The notes under the pieces are model-generated. The model searched no databases and was not told the origin of the DNA. It worked only from the letters and a program-made list of their open reading frames with translations. This document shows positions 1 to 12,625 of a stretch of 64,000 bases of DNA, in pieces (within the stretch, counting starts at the first letter, position 1; each line of letters starts with the position of its first letter). A program made the translations under genes and the position numbers. Source of the DNA: Rana temporaria (lineage: Eukaryota; Chordata; Amphibia; Anura; Ranidae); NCBI RefSeq assembly GCF_905171775.1, contig NC_053491.1, positions 139,423,983 to 139,487,982 of the forward strand, written 5' to 3'.

Positions 1-69
1 GGTGCCCATCAGGGCAGCCTGTGTCCATCATTCTGACAAAAATGATTAAAAAAAAATTGCAAAATTATC

Positions 70-250
70 AGTCTTTTTTTGTTATTTTAGCAAAAACCCA
101 GTGGTGATTAAATACCACCAAAAGAAAGCTCTATTTGCAAAATTTATAAAAATTTCATTTGGGTATAGTGTTGTACGACCACGCAGTTGTCATTCAAAGT
201 GTGACAGCGCTGAATTCTGAAAATCTGCCTGGGCAGGAAAGGGGTAAAAG
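70..250 (+). repeat. Old fragment of the TTAA-target MITE family
   Basis: The stretch reading CACCAAAAGAAAGCTCTATT and the following 'acgaccacgcagttgt' matches the 3' part of the copy at 1440-1560 and, on the other strand, the copy at 47760-47880. It lacks recognisable ends and is strongly diverged, so it is an old truncated copy. The flanks (1-69 and 251-410) show nothing else I can name. Confidence 0.6.
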
Positions 251-410
251 TTTTTGCAAATGCAAATCCAAAATCATATTATTGCCTATCCTAGCCAAAC
301 ATTGTTGTTTGGAACTCCACCAGAAATGGCAATTCCTGATGCTGTGATTGGCTCACTGTAACTCTAGACTGGTAACCTATAAAATTTAAAGCGTCACCCT
401 ATGGAGATTT

Positions 411-1628
411 TTAACCACTTCCCGACCGCCGCATGTATATGTACGTCCACAGAACGGCACGTACAGGCAGATGGGCGTACATGTACGTCCCCGCCTTTCC
501 GCGGGTCGGGGGTCCGATCGGGACCCCCCCGCTACATGCGGCGGTCGGATACCCGCGGGGAGCGATCCGGGACTAACTCCTACAGCGCCACCTGTGGTTA
601 ACTCCCAAACTGTCATTTTCACAATAAACAATGCAATTTAAATGCATTTTTTGCTGTGAAAATGACAATGGTCCCAAAAATGTGTCAAAATTGTCCGAAG
701 TGTCCGCCATAATGTCGCAGTCATGAAAAAAATCTCTGATCGCCGCCATTAGTAGTAAAAAATAAATAATTAATAAAAATGCAATACAACTATCCCTTGT
801 GGCTCCACCTATCTGTCATAATTGGTTGTATACCCAATGTTGATTTGTGGGGTCTGTTCCCAAATGTTTTTAACATGTAAACCGTTTTATGTAAATACAT
901 TTTGTTTTTTACACTTACCTGGTTTCTTATCAGTGCCGTGAAAGTCCCTCCCCCTACCCCCCCCCTTTTTTTGACTTATGTTTATGGAATTGCCTGGGCC
1001 TCAAGCAGCCTTGGCTCTTTAGACTATTAGGTCATACAAGTTATATAATAAAACTATCCCCTATTTCAGGGATATGCAATTAGCGGACCTCCAGCTGTTG
1101 CAAAACTACAAGTCCCATCATGCTTCTGACTCTGGTGTCATGCTTGTGGCTGTCAGAGTCTTGCTATGCCTCATGGGAATTGTAGTTCTGCAACAGCTGG
1201 AGGTCCGCTAATTGCATATCCCTGCCCTATTTTGTAAACGCTATAAATTTTGCGCAAACCAATCGATAAACGCTTATTGTGATTTTTTTTACCAAAAATA
1301 GGTAGAAGAATACGTATCGCCCTAAACTGAGGAAAAAAAATTTTTTTATATGTTTTTGGGGGATATTTATTATAGAAAAAAGTAAAAAATATAGAATTTT
1401 TTTCAAAATTGTCGCTCTATTTTTGTTTATAGCGCAAAAAATAAAAACCGCAGAGGTGATCAAATACCACCAAAAGAAAGCTCTATTTGTGGGGAAAAAA
1501 GGACGCCAATTTTGTTTGGGAGCCACATCGCACGACCGCGCAATTGTCTGTTAAAGCAACGCAGTGCCGAATCGCAAAACCTGGCCTGGGCATTTAGCTG
1601 CCTAAAGGTCCGGGGCTTAAGTGGTTAA
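411..1628 (+). mobile_element. TTAA-flanked non-autonomous DNA transposon (piggyBac-like MITE)
   Basis: The element (415-1624) begins CCACTTCCCGACCG and ends AAGTGG. It is bracketed by TTAA on both sides (411-414, 1625-1628), the target duplication typical of piggyBac-type transposases. Another copy with the same ends lies at 47709-48615 in reverse orientation, and a 3' fragment ends at 17537. There is no transposase gene. A 158-bp hAT MITE is inserted at 1067-1224. Assignment to piggyBac is inference from the TTAA duplication. Confidence 0.75.
1067..1224. mobile_element. hAT-type MITE nested in the TTAA element
   Basis: A near-perfect palindrome with ends CAGGGATATGCAATTAGC and its complement, flanked by the 8-bp duplication CCCTATTT (1059-1066 and 1225-1232). 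CAGGG ends and 8-bp duplications are hallmarks of the hAT superfamily. The related copy near 48040 has the uninterrupted target, which confirms the boundaries. Confidence 0.88.
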
Positions 1629-2142
1629 GTACCGAAGTTTGGCTCCATTCCATGAATGTGCGCAATTTTAAAGTGTGACAAGATAGGTATCTATTTACTC
1701 GGCGTAACATCATCGTTTTGTTATTTTTTAATTCATGAAACCGTTATTTAAAAAAAAAAAGCATTTGAAAAATGATTGCGCAAATACCGTGCAAGATAAA
1801 AAGTTGCAATGACCACAACTTTATTCCCTAGGGTGTCTGCTAAAAAATATATATATATATATAATGTTTGGGGGTTCTGAGTAATTTTCTAGCAAAAAAA
1901 ATATGATTTTTACATGAAGGAGAGAAGTGCCAGAAAAGGCCCGGTATGGAAGCGTTTAAATAATTCTCTATTAGCGCACATTGAAGTTGTTTCACAGCAG
2001 GAAAACTAAACAAAACCAGTTAGATGCACGCTCTAAGTCTTATCTACACTGTGTGTTAAAAGACTGCAGTTTTCTAAGTAAATAGTTTGCCTAAGACATA
2101 TTTATCGATATATCTACTGCAATTACATTTACAGTTTTATAC
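1629..2142. other. AT-rich stretch without recognised gene
   Basis: Low-GC sequence containing a short (AT)n run near 1848-1862 and several poly-A/T runs. I see no coding signature or element ends. Confidence 0.5.
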
Positions 2143-2145
2143 TTA

Positions 2146-2574
2146 TGCCCTGTACACACGATCGGTTCGTCTGATGAAAACGGACTGATGAAAATGGGGG
2201 ACTGATGGACCGTTTTCATTGGACGAACCGATCGTGTGTGGGCCCCAGCAGTTTTTTCCCATCTGTAAAAAAAAGAGAACCTGTTTTAAAATTTTCGTAT
2301 GGTTAAAAAAACGATTAAAAAAAAACATTGTCTGTGGGGAAATCCATCGGTCAAAAATCCATGGATGCTCAGAATCAAGTCGACGCATTCTCGGAAGCAT
2401 TGAACTTCATTTTTCTCAGCACGTCGTAGTGTTTTACGTCACCGCGTTGGACACAATTGGATTTTTAACCGATGGTGTGTAGGCAAGACTGATGAAAGTC
2501 AGCTTCATCGGATATCTGATGAAAAAATACATCGGTTCGCTTTCATCAGACAAACCGATCGTGTGTACAGGGCA
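2146..2574. mobile_element. Palindromic MITE with GTACACACGATC ends
   Basis: The left end TGCCCTGTACACACGATCGG and the right end are inverted repeats that also extend into the flanking TTA/TAA. The arms contain further internal inverted copies of a 'gaaccgatcgtgtgt' motif. Nine such elements with GCC-n-n-GTACACAC-type ends occur in this window. Their 3-bp target duplications suggest a PIF/Harbinger-like origin. No gene is present. Confidence 0.8.
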
Positions 2575-2577
2575 TAA

Positions 2578-3324
2578 GGGTTTTGATCCACACTCTCCCA
2601 TCATCATCCTTCATAAATGATGACATCCTTCTGGTTATGACATATGAAGGTGATGAGCACTAATTAAATAGAAAGAAAATCATCTTCCCTACATGATGAG
2701 TCCATATTGTTTTATATCTTTTCTGTCTTACACATTGGCATTGAATATTTCCCTTTTTCCCATCCAGGTTTGCCAGGTATCATATTTCCAGGGCATGTTA
2801 AAATAGCCTGACGGAGCTTTTATGTATCCCAAATAATTAGTTAGTTGAAATGTAACCAAATTTGCTGGAAGGAAATAAGTAATGATATTGTATGCATGTC
2901 GTGTTAATTGGCAGGATCCCACTGTGTTTAGTTAAGTAAATAATTATGCTATTAAATTAAAATGTATACTTACTGTCTACTGCAGTGCTGATTTGCCTAG
3001 TGGTATAAATATATTTACAGCAAAGAAAGTTGTTTTCATGACATATAATTACATTTGGGTTTCCAGTATAGAGACAGTTTGATATGCGACACTGAAGGTT
3101 GTTGCAAATTTACAATGCAGTTCACTCATATTTAAAACTCACTTATCTTAAATCTAACCATATTAGTTTATGAATTCATTTAAATGGCACCTGTTAAAGT
3201 AGCTAAAATATCACTATTTATGCACAGTTCTATTTGACATTTGAAATATGAATGAAAGACTAAAGGAAGTTTTATGCATAATAAAACATACTGGCCAAAT
3301 TAAAATGAATAGACACATTTAAAT
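2578..3324. other. AT-rich intergenic sequence, nothing recognised
   Basis: Low-GC sequence with only short chance reading frames. No repeat ends or gene motifs found. Confidence 0.5.
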
Positions 3325-3865
3325 TAGGCGCGTTCCCGCGCCGAACGTTGTGCGCATGCTCCGTGTTCAAATTTCCCGACGTGCATTGCGCTAAATAACG
3401 ACGCCTCAACGTTTTTTTTAAATGTGACGTGCGTTACGGCGTTTCGTATTCCCGGGCGTCTTACGCAAGAATTTTTTTTTACGAAATTCGCCGCGGGAAC
3501 GACGGCCATACTTTAACATGGCTGATCTAAAGATAAGCCATGTTAAAGCAGGTGTAACTTTGCGACGGGTAAAAACGACTAGCGACGACGTACGGGATTG
3601 CGAAGAACGCGCGGATCTTTGTGGATCGCCGTAACTAGTCATTTGCATATTCTACGCCGACCGCAATGGCCTCGCCACCTAGCGGCCGGCATAGAATTGC
3701 ATCCTTAAGATCCAACAGTGTAAGTCAATTATACCTGTCGGATCTTAGGGCTAGCTATGCGTAACTGATTCTATGAATCAGCCGCATAGTTAGGAAGGGC
3801 TGATCACAGAGATACAACGGCGTATCAGGAGATACGCTGTTGTATCTCTTTTGTGAATCTGGCCC
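3325..3865 (+). mobile_element. 5'-truncated Harbinger-type MITE
   Basis: The right half matches the element at 30166-30854, including 'gatccgacag' and 'gtaactgattctatgaatca' style motifs, and it ends GTGAATCTGGCCC followed by TAT. The matching left terminal repeat is absent, so the copy is truncated. Confidence 0.75.
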
Positions 3866-3868
3866 TAT

Positions 3869-6370
3869 ATACTTACCTGTTCTGGAACCTATTTGTGGAA
3901 TCTTCACTGTCTGATAAAAATTGGATGTTGGATGCTGGCTCTATGTCATTACTGTGTTCTGATGGAAACACAGCGTGTGGTAGGGCATGCAAGAAACCTG
4001 GGCGTATGTGACATATAAAAATTCTTTGGACAGCTTTGCTCTTCAAGACAATGAAGATTATATTAATGGGCTCCAGGACAGGTAAGCAGAAAGTCTCTTG
4101 GGGAGGTATTTTTTTCCAATTTTTTATTTCAATTATTGTTGAGCTTTATTTTAGCACACATGCGCTTTAACACATGTAATCTGTCACGTACCTGGTAGCA
4201 GAGCCTAATACAATGAGGAAGACCTCTCTTACACATCTGACTCAGGGCCTCTGATAGTGTGGACAGGAGGTGCAAGAGTGCAGAGTGGCACGAGTGCCTG
4301 TTAGTCTTGCTAGTAGCAGGGCATGAGAAGTCGTCAGATGGCTCCAACAAACAGGAGAGCTGGCGGGCAGCTGAAAGATGGCAGACTGAAGCAGGCTGGT
4401 AATGGTGGAAGCAGGCAGGTGAGGCATGCACTGGTAGCAGTCTGAAGAACGGCAGGCACAGCAAGATGTGTCAGGAAGCAGAGTCAGGGAAGGCAGGTCA
4501 TACACGGACAGATCAGGTACTGTGGAGCAGGCAACAGCGTGATCTGAGTACAAGCCGCGTCAGGAGCCAATCGGTGCAATAGAAGCCAATGGAGCATTTG
4601 GAGTTCAGAGAGTTGTCAGACAAGCCCGGTCAGTAACTGGAATCAGGATACAGGATAACAGGAACACAGGATACACAGAAGACAAAGCAGCACTGAATTC
4701 TTACATAACGTGAGTTGCTGAACATTTCAGTAATACACGTAATATTACAGTGCAATGGTGTAAAAGGGCACTAAGATTGGGGCTTTGTTTGAAGTAAACT
4801 TGTCAGTACTATAAAAGTACCAAGCAGGCTTCACCAGTACTAACAGTATCTTTACATGACCTTTCCAGCACCAGTGGTTTCCCACTTCTTAATAGTGGTG
4901 AAGGTTGGCCTGCCCCTCCTGTTTCCCACAAGCCCCTATTAGCTTTAAACAAATAAAAATAATGCTATAAAACATAATTTTTTAATTGACAGTGTACATT
5001 TTCAAAAAACAAATAACGTATAATTGATTAAAAACGATTGCAACTATTTTGGCTATACTTCTCCCATGGATCACAGGAGTGTGCTCCTGTGACCAGTTTT
5101 CAGCCCACTGTTGGTTGACAATCACTCAGGGGGTCCAGGCTCTAAAAAAAATCACAACTTTACAGTCAGGATCCCCCCAGATGCCTGGACCGGCAGCTGG
5201 CTCAGCCTTCCAGCCGCTCCCATCCCCTCCACAGCCCGGCACTCCAATGAGCGCTGGAGGGGCAGAGCAAGGAGCCAGTGACTGATAATCGTCGGCTCCC
5301 TGCAGACTGAATACTGAGAACTGAGCAATCAGTGGACTTTGCATACTCAGTTCTCAGTGTAGAGCAAGTGAGGGCAGTGGCATCTTAAGAGCATTATAGG
5401 CCCCCGGGCAATACAGTGCACTGGGGCCCTGTCTACACAACTGTGCATGAGAATTTACTGCCAAAAATCATGAAATTTACTGGCAGAACCACATTTTTCT
5501 TACTGGCACTGCAAAAAAAGTACCTACAATTGCAGTTTTACAAATTTCTTCATTGACATGAAGGTTAGGTTACTATAACCCAGATTGCTCAGAGTTTCCT
5601 CTTACATCAGAGTCTGCAGGAGTCCCCCAGAGCCTACAGTTCTAACCCGCTGCTCTCCATCATTTTTTACTGGGGTCGCTGGGCAGCCGATTGGGGCCCC
5701 CTAGGCAAGTGGGGCCCCCGGGCAACTTCCCAGCGTGCCCAATGGAAAAGACAGCCCTGAGTGAGGGACAGCTGCAGCTGGGATCTGGGCTGCAGCCATC
5801 AAGGTGAGTATGAATGTTTGTTTTTGTTCTATTACCAAACTTCTCTTTCATGAAATCCTAACATTTACACTCCCTTTCCTCTCTCCTTATATATTCACAG
5901 AACATGTGGTATTCAATAAACAGAATACAAGGTGGTCTGTGAATGGAAAAGAACAATGGCTCTAAGTGAACCTATCACTTACACATACAAATATCCGGTA
6001 AATTTATCCAACCCTCCTCTCCCCTTGTCTATTGACAGGATACCTCCTATTCTGTTCACAGAATACAAGAGGTTCTGTGAATGTACAAGACGAGGATAAG
6101 AGAGGGAGAGTAAATGACAGGATCTGTTCATTGTATGAGAGCAGCAGCTCTTACAACTACAGTGATGGGAATACAGCAATGGCGGCTTAAATTTGGGTGG
6201 TACAAGTCAATAAATTCTAAAGAAAAAAGGACTGAGGTGAGCATTTACACACATCATAAGAGGTAACTTTTCCCTTTTACATTTGTATAATGTCTGTGGT
6301 TGGAGTTCCACTATAAATAAAACACTAAAGTAAATGGGCTTTAACTATACAGTATGCATTTAAAGTCTAG
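3869..6370. other. Mixed unclassified repeats, no gene
   Basis: About 2.5 kb with no convincing coding frame. 4200-4700 is a GCAG/GGCA-rich stretch with many short imperfect direct repeats. 5380-5790 contains repeated 'ggggcccc' and 'cccgggcaa' motifs that look like an interspersed repeat. 5880-6200 has several imperfect repeats of an 'attctgttcacagaatacaa'-like motif. Confidence 0.4.
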
Positions 6371-6372
6371 AT

Positions 6373-7240
6373 CAGGGTTTCTCAACCAGAGTTCCATGGG
6401 AACCTAGAGTTCCTCCAGAGGTATCTAGGGGTTCCTTGAGCAATGAACAATGTCTGCCTCTCAGATAAGTTCCCACTGACACTATTGATCTTTTTAGCTA
6501 TCTGTAAGAGGGGTAATGCTTCCCAATGACCACAAGTGTAAGGAGCTTTCTTCCCACTAACCATCACACTCAATGCTGTATCCTGGCCCAGGCCTAGGGC
6601 AGCACTTTGCAGGGGGGCAGCACAAAAAGAGTCCCCGCCAGCTTACACTACACTGTTAGGCAAATTAGTCTAGCGCCCCCATAAAGCGGCCTCTCTGCTT
6701 CCGCCCCGGCATTCCGGGACGCTTCTAATTTTGACAGTCCTATCATCCTGGACCACAAACCTTCCTCACTGTGCTATGTTTCTGTTGCACCATTGGCCAT
6801 GGTTATATTTTCTTAGTCCTCTCAATAAAATTATCAGAAATTTGTGCTTAAAGTAGAACTATAATCAACACTTTTTTCAATTTTGGATAGAGTAAGGGAT
6901 TATAGCCCCTGTCAGTTTATTTTTTACCATCCCTGTCCTATTGCAGAGATTTCCCTTCACTTCCTGCCCCATAGCCAAACAGGGAGTGAGAGAAAAACTA
7001 TGGAAATTAAGGGAGTCCATTGCCCACCCCCAGGGCCCTCAGAACTAGTGTCCCCCCCCCCCCCCCCGAAAACAGGGTGTGGCCTTGACAGGAAGGGGTG
7101 GGTCATATATTTAAATTAGGAGGTGCAGAAAGTTTAGTCAGGCCTAGGGCAGCACAAAACCTAAATACACTACTGATCACACTAATGTATCATGCGTTAT
7201 AGATATGGTCATTTTTAGCAGGGGTTCCCTGAGACTGGAA
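6373..7240 (+). mobile_element. Old hAT-type element, interrupted
   Basis: It starts CAGGGTTTCTCAACC, a terminal sequence seen in vertebrate hAT elements. It continues as a non-coding repeat to 6570 and resumes after a nested insertion at 7176 with 'aggggttccctgagac'. The far end is not clear. Confidence 0.6.
6571..7175. mobile_element. hAT-type insertion inside the older hAT element
   Basis: The 605-bp block is flanked by the 8-bp direct repeat ATCACACT (6563-6570 and 7176-7183). Its ends, CAATGCTGTATCCTGG and the complement of the right end CAGTAGTGTATTTAGG, are imperfect inverted repeats. It contains a run of 16 C at 7052-7067 and two direct copies of 'caggcctagggcagcac' (near 6589 and 7139). 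No gene is present. Confidence 0.7.
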
Positions 7241-8845
7241 ATTTATATTTTACACAAATACTCTAGTGTGTTTGCTTTTTCTTATCCCACAACAAAGGAA
7301 TCTCTACACTGGTCAATTATTAAAGGATTTGCTATATATTCGTTTCTCCGTACATTACAGCATTTGGCTATCATTTTAATACAGTATTTACTCTATTTGT
7401 AAATCAACGGCTGATGGGTAAATCATGTTTGATTTTAAATGTGATGGGCTAATCTTGTTTTTAACTGGAATCTCATTATTATGTTTTAGGCTGATAGGTG
7501 AATATTCTTTTAAATCATAGGCGAATAGGGAAAATGGTTGGGTGGGTGAATAAATGGTGGGTGAATAAAGTGACTCTTCTTGGAAAATAAGGGGTCAGTC
7601 ATTTGAGAACAACAGGGAAATAGGGGGAATCATCAAATAATAGCCAAATACTCTAAAATACAAACAGGCAAGTTTTCAACAAATATGCTCTGTGTAAATT
7701 GCACTAGACCCCTAAGAATTCTCACTATACATCACTTGTTCTAAGCATGTTTTACATAGCAGTACTGCCATCTAGTGAGCAATTAACAATTAACCACAGG
7801 TAACAATTTACAATCAGTTACTGAACTAGTAATCCTAGTAAGTATTGCAACAGGGCTTTAGATCATCCTGTCTTCTGGCAGTGTTTTGATTAAGGTAGTC
7901 CGGACGATTCCAGGAACTCCAGCCATGTCTATTGTTTTTTAACTTTGGATAGAGTGAGGAAGAGATAGTGATTGTGCCTCATTTACAAGATGCCCTGTGT
8001 CATCGCTACAGACATTTCAATGAAAAAATATTGGTTGGGGGATCAGTCCACCCTAAATTGTAAACTGGGTTATATGTTGGCTTGTTATATTTCCTGGGAT
8101 TGCAGTGGTGGTAAATCCTGCCACACAGGGAGAATAAATATTCCACCAGATAAAGTGGAACCCCTTGCAATCTGCAATTTGAAAAATGCATAACTTGGTA
8201 TCATGTATTAAAAACACCAACATAGGTTTTCTCTTCAGCCACAACAATCTACCAGCCAAAGTTTTATATGTTTTCTAATTTTGAGCAACAAAACAATCAA
8301 ACTTGTATTGGTAACCACAACCTCCATGACCAAACCAAATTTTGAAGCTTTGGTATGCACCGATTCACTTATTTACAACTTTTTCACTGCTTGTGCAACA
8401 AAATTATTTTCAGTTTTTTTTCCCCAGCACATATAGGAGCTTCATTTGGTTAATTTGTTTAAAATTGCTCCGATTATATAATTTGTATAATGAACAGAAA
8501 AAAAAATGTTTTAGTTTGTTTAATGTGTAATGTTATTTTGTATTTTTAACTCTATTTCCAATATTTTCTCCTATTTTTTTTCTCCTGTTTATGCTGAGTA
8601 CAAGGACAAATATCTGTAGGTGTTAATACATTATATATCAATGCTGTATGGTCAATAAACAAATGTGTATTTTTAGATTTTTTGCATATTAGGTATTTTT
8701 CAGTACAATGGCTATAATTCACCAACATTAAGCTACAGCTACTGTATAATAATGCCCCCAAAATTATTTTTTAGACCCTTTGTGTGTACCAAGATGTTAA
8801 ATATGTAATTGTAATTTACGTTTGTGCATGTAATAATATTGAAAT
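7241..8845. other. AT-rich sequence, no gene recognised
   Basis: Low-GC region with short chance frames only. No terminal repeats or protein motifs were seen. Confidence 0.5.
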
Positions 8846-9224
8846 TAAGGGCCAAATCCACAAAGCAGATGCACCAACTTAACTCGAGATTTCTAATTTT
8901 ACTCCGCGCGTATCTTTGCGCCCGATCCTCAAAACGAGTTACGCATTAAAATCCGGATTTTCCGTCCTACCTAAAATTATTACACCGGCGCATCCTCGGA
9001 CGCAAATTACGCTAGTCACGCCGCTGTTTTTGATAGGCAAAGATGCAAATGAGGGAGATAGGGCGATCCACATAATTAAGTGTGTGCACCGTAGATTACG
9101 CCCTGTGCGCACCTGTTAGTTTCCCTGCGCAAATTTACACGTTATAAAAGCAGCTCTAATTTTACACATGCTGTGTAAAGGTCTGCTGAAGCAACAGCAT
9201 TGAGGAAAAGCTGAGCACACATAT

Positions 9225-10430
9225 TTGCTGGACTTCAAACTGTCTGCCAACATGCCCGTGCCATCCATGATCCTAGCGGCACTCGCTACTTTAGAGGCGC
9301 AAAGAAGGAGGAGGGCACAGAGGAGGAGGAGGAGGGCACAGGAGAGGGTATACCGCCCACGCCGAGATCTCTTTGGCATGCCTGCTTCTGAGGTCTATGG
9401 CAACTTCCGTTTTAACCGGGAAGCCATCCTGGAATTAACCAGAATCCTGCAGGATGATCTCACCACCCCAACCCAACGATCCCATGCCCTGCCACCTCTC
9501 ATCAAAGTAATGGCAACACTCCATTTCCTTGCCACTGGGTCTTTCCAACGCACATGTGGAGGTCTGTCTGGGATGGCACAATCCTCCATGAGCAGGTGTG
9601 TCCATCAAGTAGTCCCTGCAATACTGAGACGCATGGCCAATCAATTTCAAAAACCCACCCAGGAGGACCAGCTATTGCAAACCATGACGGACTTTTACAA
9701 CATTGCCCGATTCCCACGGACCATCGGGGCCATTGATTGTACCCATGTGGCACTACAGCCCCCCCATGAGACAGAGCACCTGTTCCGGAATCGGAAGCAC
9801 TGGCATTCCATAAATGTCCAGGTAATCGTAGATGCCCATGGCCTCATCTGGCACGTCTGTGCAAAATTCCCTAGATCCTGCCATGACAGCTATATATTCC
9901 GGCAGACCAAAATCTCCAGAGATTTGGAACTGAACATGTATGGAGACAGCTGGCTGATTGGTGAGTGACATGGGTGTCAGGTATGTCCCCCCCCATGATG
10001 CAGACATCACGAGGGGCACATGCATGACTAATATCCTCCTGTCTTTTCCCTTCCAGGTGACTCTGGATATGCCTTGGGACCACATATGATGACCCCATTC
10101 AGGAACCCCCAAACCCCAGGAGAGCACCGCTACAACGAGGCTCACATACGCACCCGGGCAGTTGTGGAACGCACATTTGGCCTCCTGAAGTCCCGCTTCA
10201 GATGCCTGGATAAGTCTGGGGGTACATTGTTGTATTCCCCAGACTTTGTGTGCCAGATCATCGGTGCATGTTGCGTGCTGCACAACTTTGCCATGAGAAG
10301 GGGACTGGAGATTGACATACGTGCTGACCTGACCCCCCACCCAGGCAATCCCCCCCTAACCCACTCTACCCGGTCTGCTGAGGGCACAGCAGCCAGGAGA
10401 CGCCTCGCAGAAGGCATCTTTTCACAGTAA
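9225..10430 (+). CDS. PIF/Harbinger DDE transposase (two exons, intact)
   Basis: This enzyme would cut and re-join Harbinger transposon ends; the host gene HARBI1 descends from the same family. Exon 1 is 9225-9960 and exon 2 is 10057-10430. The 96-bp intron has a GTGAGT donor and a CTTCCAG acceptor, and the join keeps the frame across a glycine codon, giving 369 residues. An Arg-rich N-terminus (residues 26-42) precedes the catalytic core. Acidic residues sit in GAIDCTHV (D171), VIVDAHG (D203) and SCHDSYIF (D221), and the glutamate in VVERTFGLLKSRF (E283). VLHNFA near the C-terminus is also typical. A downstream Met at 9252 (MPVPSM) matches the start of the related copy at 40284 and may be the real start. 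Length is normal for the family and there is no internal stop. Confidence 0.93.
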
Positions 10431-10901
10431 ACGCACATGAATAATGTCACAATGATAATATTTGTTTTCACAGTAAACGCACATGAATAATGTCACAATG
10501 AGAATTTTTTTATTCATAGTAAACGCAGATTAATTATGTCACAATGAGAATGCATGAATGCACACCACTGTGGTCCCTAGCACAGACACATCACATGCAC
10601 ATCGAATTGGATTAGATCCATGTACCCCCCCCCCCTTTGGTACTTGGGAGCAGTAACGCCACGCCACGGCTCCAATTATGTCACTGTGCATTCATACACC
10701 ATTCAGGAACCTGGGATCACTTCTCCCTGGTCCTGGGGATCCCTTCTCCACCAAAACTGAGGGTGACACCCTTATTTTATCAGGAATGCCCACATTCACA
10801 CATCATTCACACACATAAACCAAATCATAAGTACAGTATAATAAACTAAATCATAAAAAATAAAAATAAAAAATAAATAAAAAGTACCCCTGCTAATTAA
10901 T

Positions 10902-12357
10902 TCCTGCGGCGAGTGCTCCGTCTGGGCAGCCCAAGGGAACGGGCACGGCCACGGCCACTGGCATGGCTAACTGGAGGATGTTCACGGGGGGGTGTGAGCA
11001 GGGGAAGGAGGATCCTCCTGGGGGGGGTGAGCAGGGGAAGGAGCCTCCCCTGGTGTCTGTCCTCCTGCTGGCCTGCCCTCCAAGGCCACTGCTATTCTGT
11101 TCAGACAGCCAGTGATGGCAGCCGTATTGGCCTGGCCAGCCCGTGTATTGTCCTGGACAGCCCGGGTATTTTCCTGCACAGCCTGGGTCAGGGCAGTCAC
11201 CTCCTGGGCCACGCCTGTTGTGGCGGTCTTCAGGTCCCACAAACATGTGATGACCCCCAAAGAGTTTGTGGCCACATCACCGAGTGACTCCCTCATTGCA
11301 CCCAGGCTGTGCTCCATCTTGTTAATAGTTTTTTGTATCTCACCCAGAGTGCGGGTCTGCCGGGCATTGTCCTTCTGCAGACTGGCCGGCAGACGCTCAA
11401 ACACCCTCCTGGTCTCCTGGGTCGCCATCCTGCCTGCCCCTGAGGCTTGTGGCTCTGGAGGAGGGGAGAGAGTGACCCTTGTGGGTTGCAGCCTTTTGGG
11501 GGAGGAGTGGGAGGGGCTACCCCTGATGGTGGCCTGACTGCTGCCAGCCTCTGGGGTAGCCTCTGGGGTAGCCTCAAGGGTATCCTCAAATGTCATTAGC
11601 TCAGAGGCCAGAAGGATTTCCCTGCCAAGCTGCAGGTTTTCTTCTTCCTCCCCCTCATCCTCCTCCCCCTCATCCTCCTCCCCCTCATCCTCCTCATGAG
11701 GGGAGGTTTGGCCACTCCCCTCCCCTGGGGAATCCTCAGCAGCCTCCTGTCCTTGGGGTGGTGCAGCAGCCTGGCCTGATGGGCCAGCATCCTCCTGGGC
11801 TGATGGGCTAGCATCCTCCTGGCCTGATGGGCCAGCAATCTCCTGGTCATCTGTGGAGGACACCAAACAATCACAGGTTTGAGTATCCACACACTTGGCA
11901 CATCTTTCCTTCCCCCACCCACACATGCTAATCACCAGATAGAAAAAACAAAACTTACCTGGCCCCACAGGAACATCAGAGTCAAAGCCACGCAGGCCCA
12001 CCACCTGCTCTGGCTGGAAACACCGGGCCACTGCCCATTCCTCCTCAGTCAGCCGGATGGGGCATGGTCCCCCTCCTCCAGTGCCCCTCCTATGGGCAGT
12101 GAGCTTGGCCACCTTATTTCGGACCACGCTCCTCAGATCATTGATCTTTTTCTGTATGTCAGCGTGGGTCCTCGTCTCCCCCCCCCCCCCGCCGCCTTTA
12201 TCTGATCTGTAATTTTTTGATAGATCTTCTTCCTTTGGGCCGGGGAGGTGTTCCGGCTATCAGGCCCATGTAAATAGCGCCCATATCGGACGATGGACCT
12301 GGCAAGGATTTGCTTCTCCACATGGGTAAAATTAAGCTTCCTGCGCTTGGGTGCCAT
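10902..12357 (-). pseudogene. Harbinger Myb/SANT-like accessory protein, frameshifted
   Basis: This is the second Harbinger protein, thought to help transposase enter the nucleus and bind DNA. The model has exon 1 at 12357-11959 (donor GTAAG) and exon 2 from 11850 down to about 10902. It starts MAPKRRK, has a Myb/SANT-like N-terminal region (FTHVEKQILARSIVRYG), an acidic middle with three EEDEGEEDEG-type repeats, and a Gln/Asn-rich coiled-coil-like region containing CLNRIAVALEG, also present in the 34.8-40.7 kb element. The frame breaks in a run of about 12 C (12179-12191). A second break in a G run near 10985 removes the basic C-terminus. Both could be real mutations or homopolymer sequencing errors. 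Confidence 0.82.
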
Positions 12358-12360
12358 CAC

Positions 12361-12625
12361 AGACACCACTCAACAACAAGAAACTCACAGGACAAACAAA
12401 CAAAAATACACACACCACAAACAAACTAAAATAAAAACACACAAGCAGACAGCTACTACAAAGTCAAAAACAAACACCCAAAAAACAAACACAAAATCCA
12501 AGCAGAAAAAAACAAACACAAAATACAATCAGAAAAAAAAAAATAACAATACACTTAGCAGAAACAATCAAACAAAAAAAAACACTTATCAGAAACAAAC
12601 AACAACTACTATCTAATACTCCTCC
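12361..12625. repeat. CAA/AAAC-rich low-complexity stretch
   Basis: About 260 bp of almost pure A and C with few T and almost no G, made of irregular 'acaaacaaa' and 'aacaaacaca' units. It lies immediately upstream of the accessory gene start, so it would form a T/G-rich 5' leader or promoter-proximal region of that minus-strand gene. Confidence 0.8.

Noticed and set aside
386..631. Small frames near the left edge in GC-rich sequence
   Set aside because: They coincide with the end of a MITE and lack any protein feature.
10074..10471. Minus-strand frames over the Harbinger transposase
   Set aside because: They are antisense shadows of the transposase exons.
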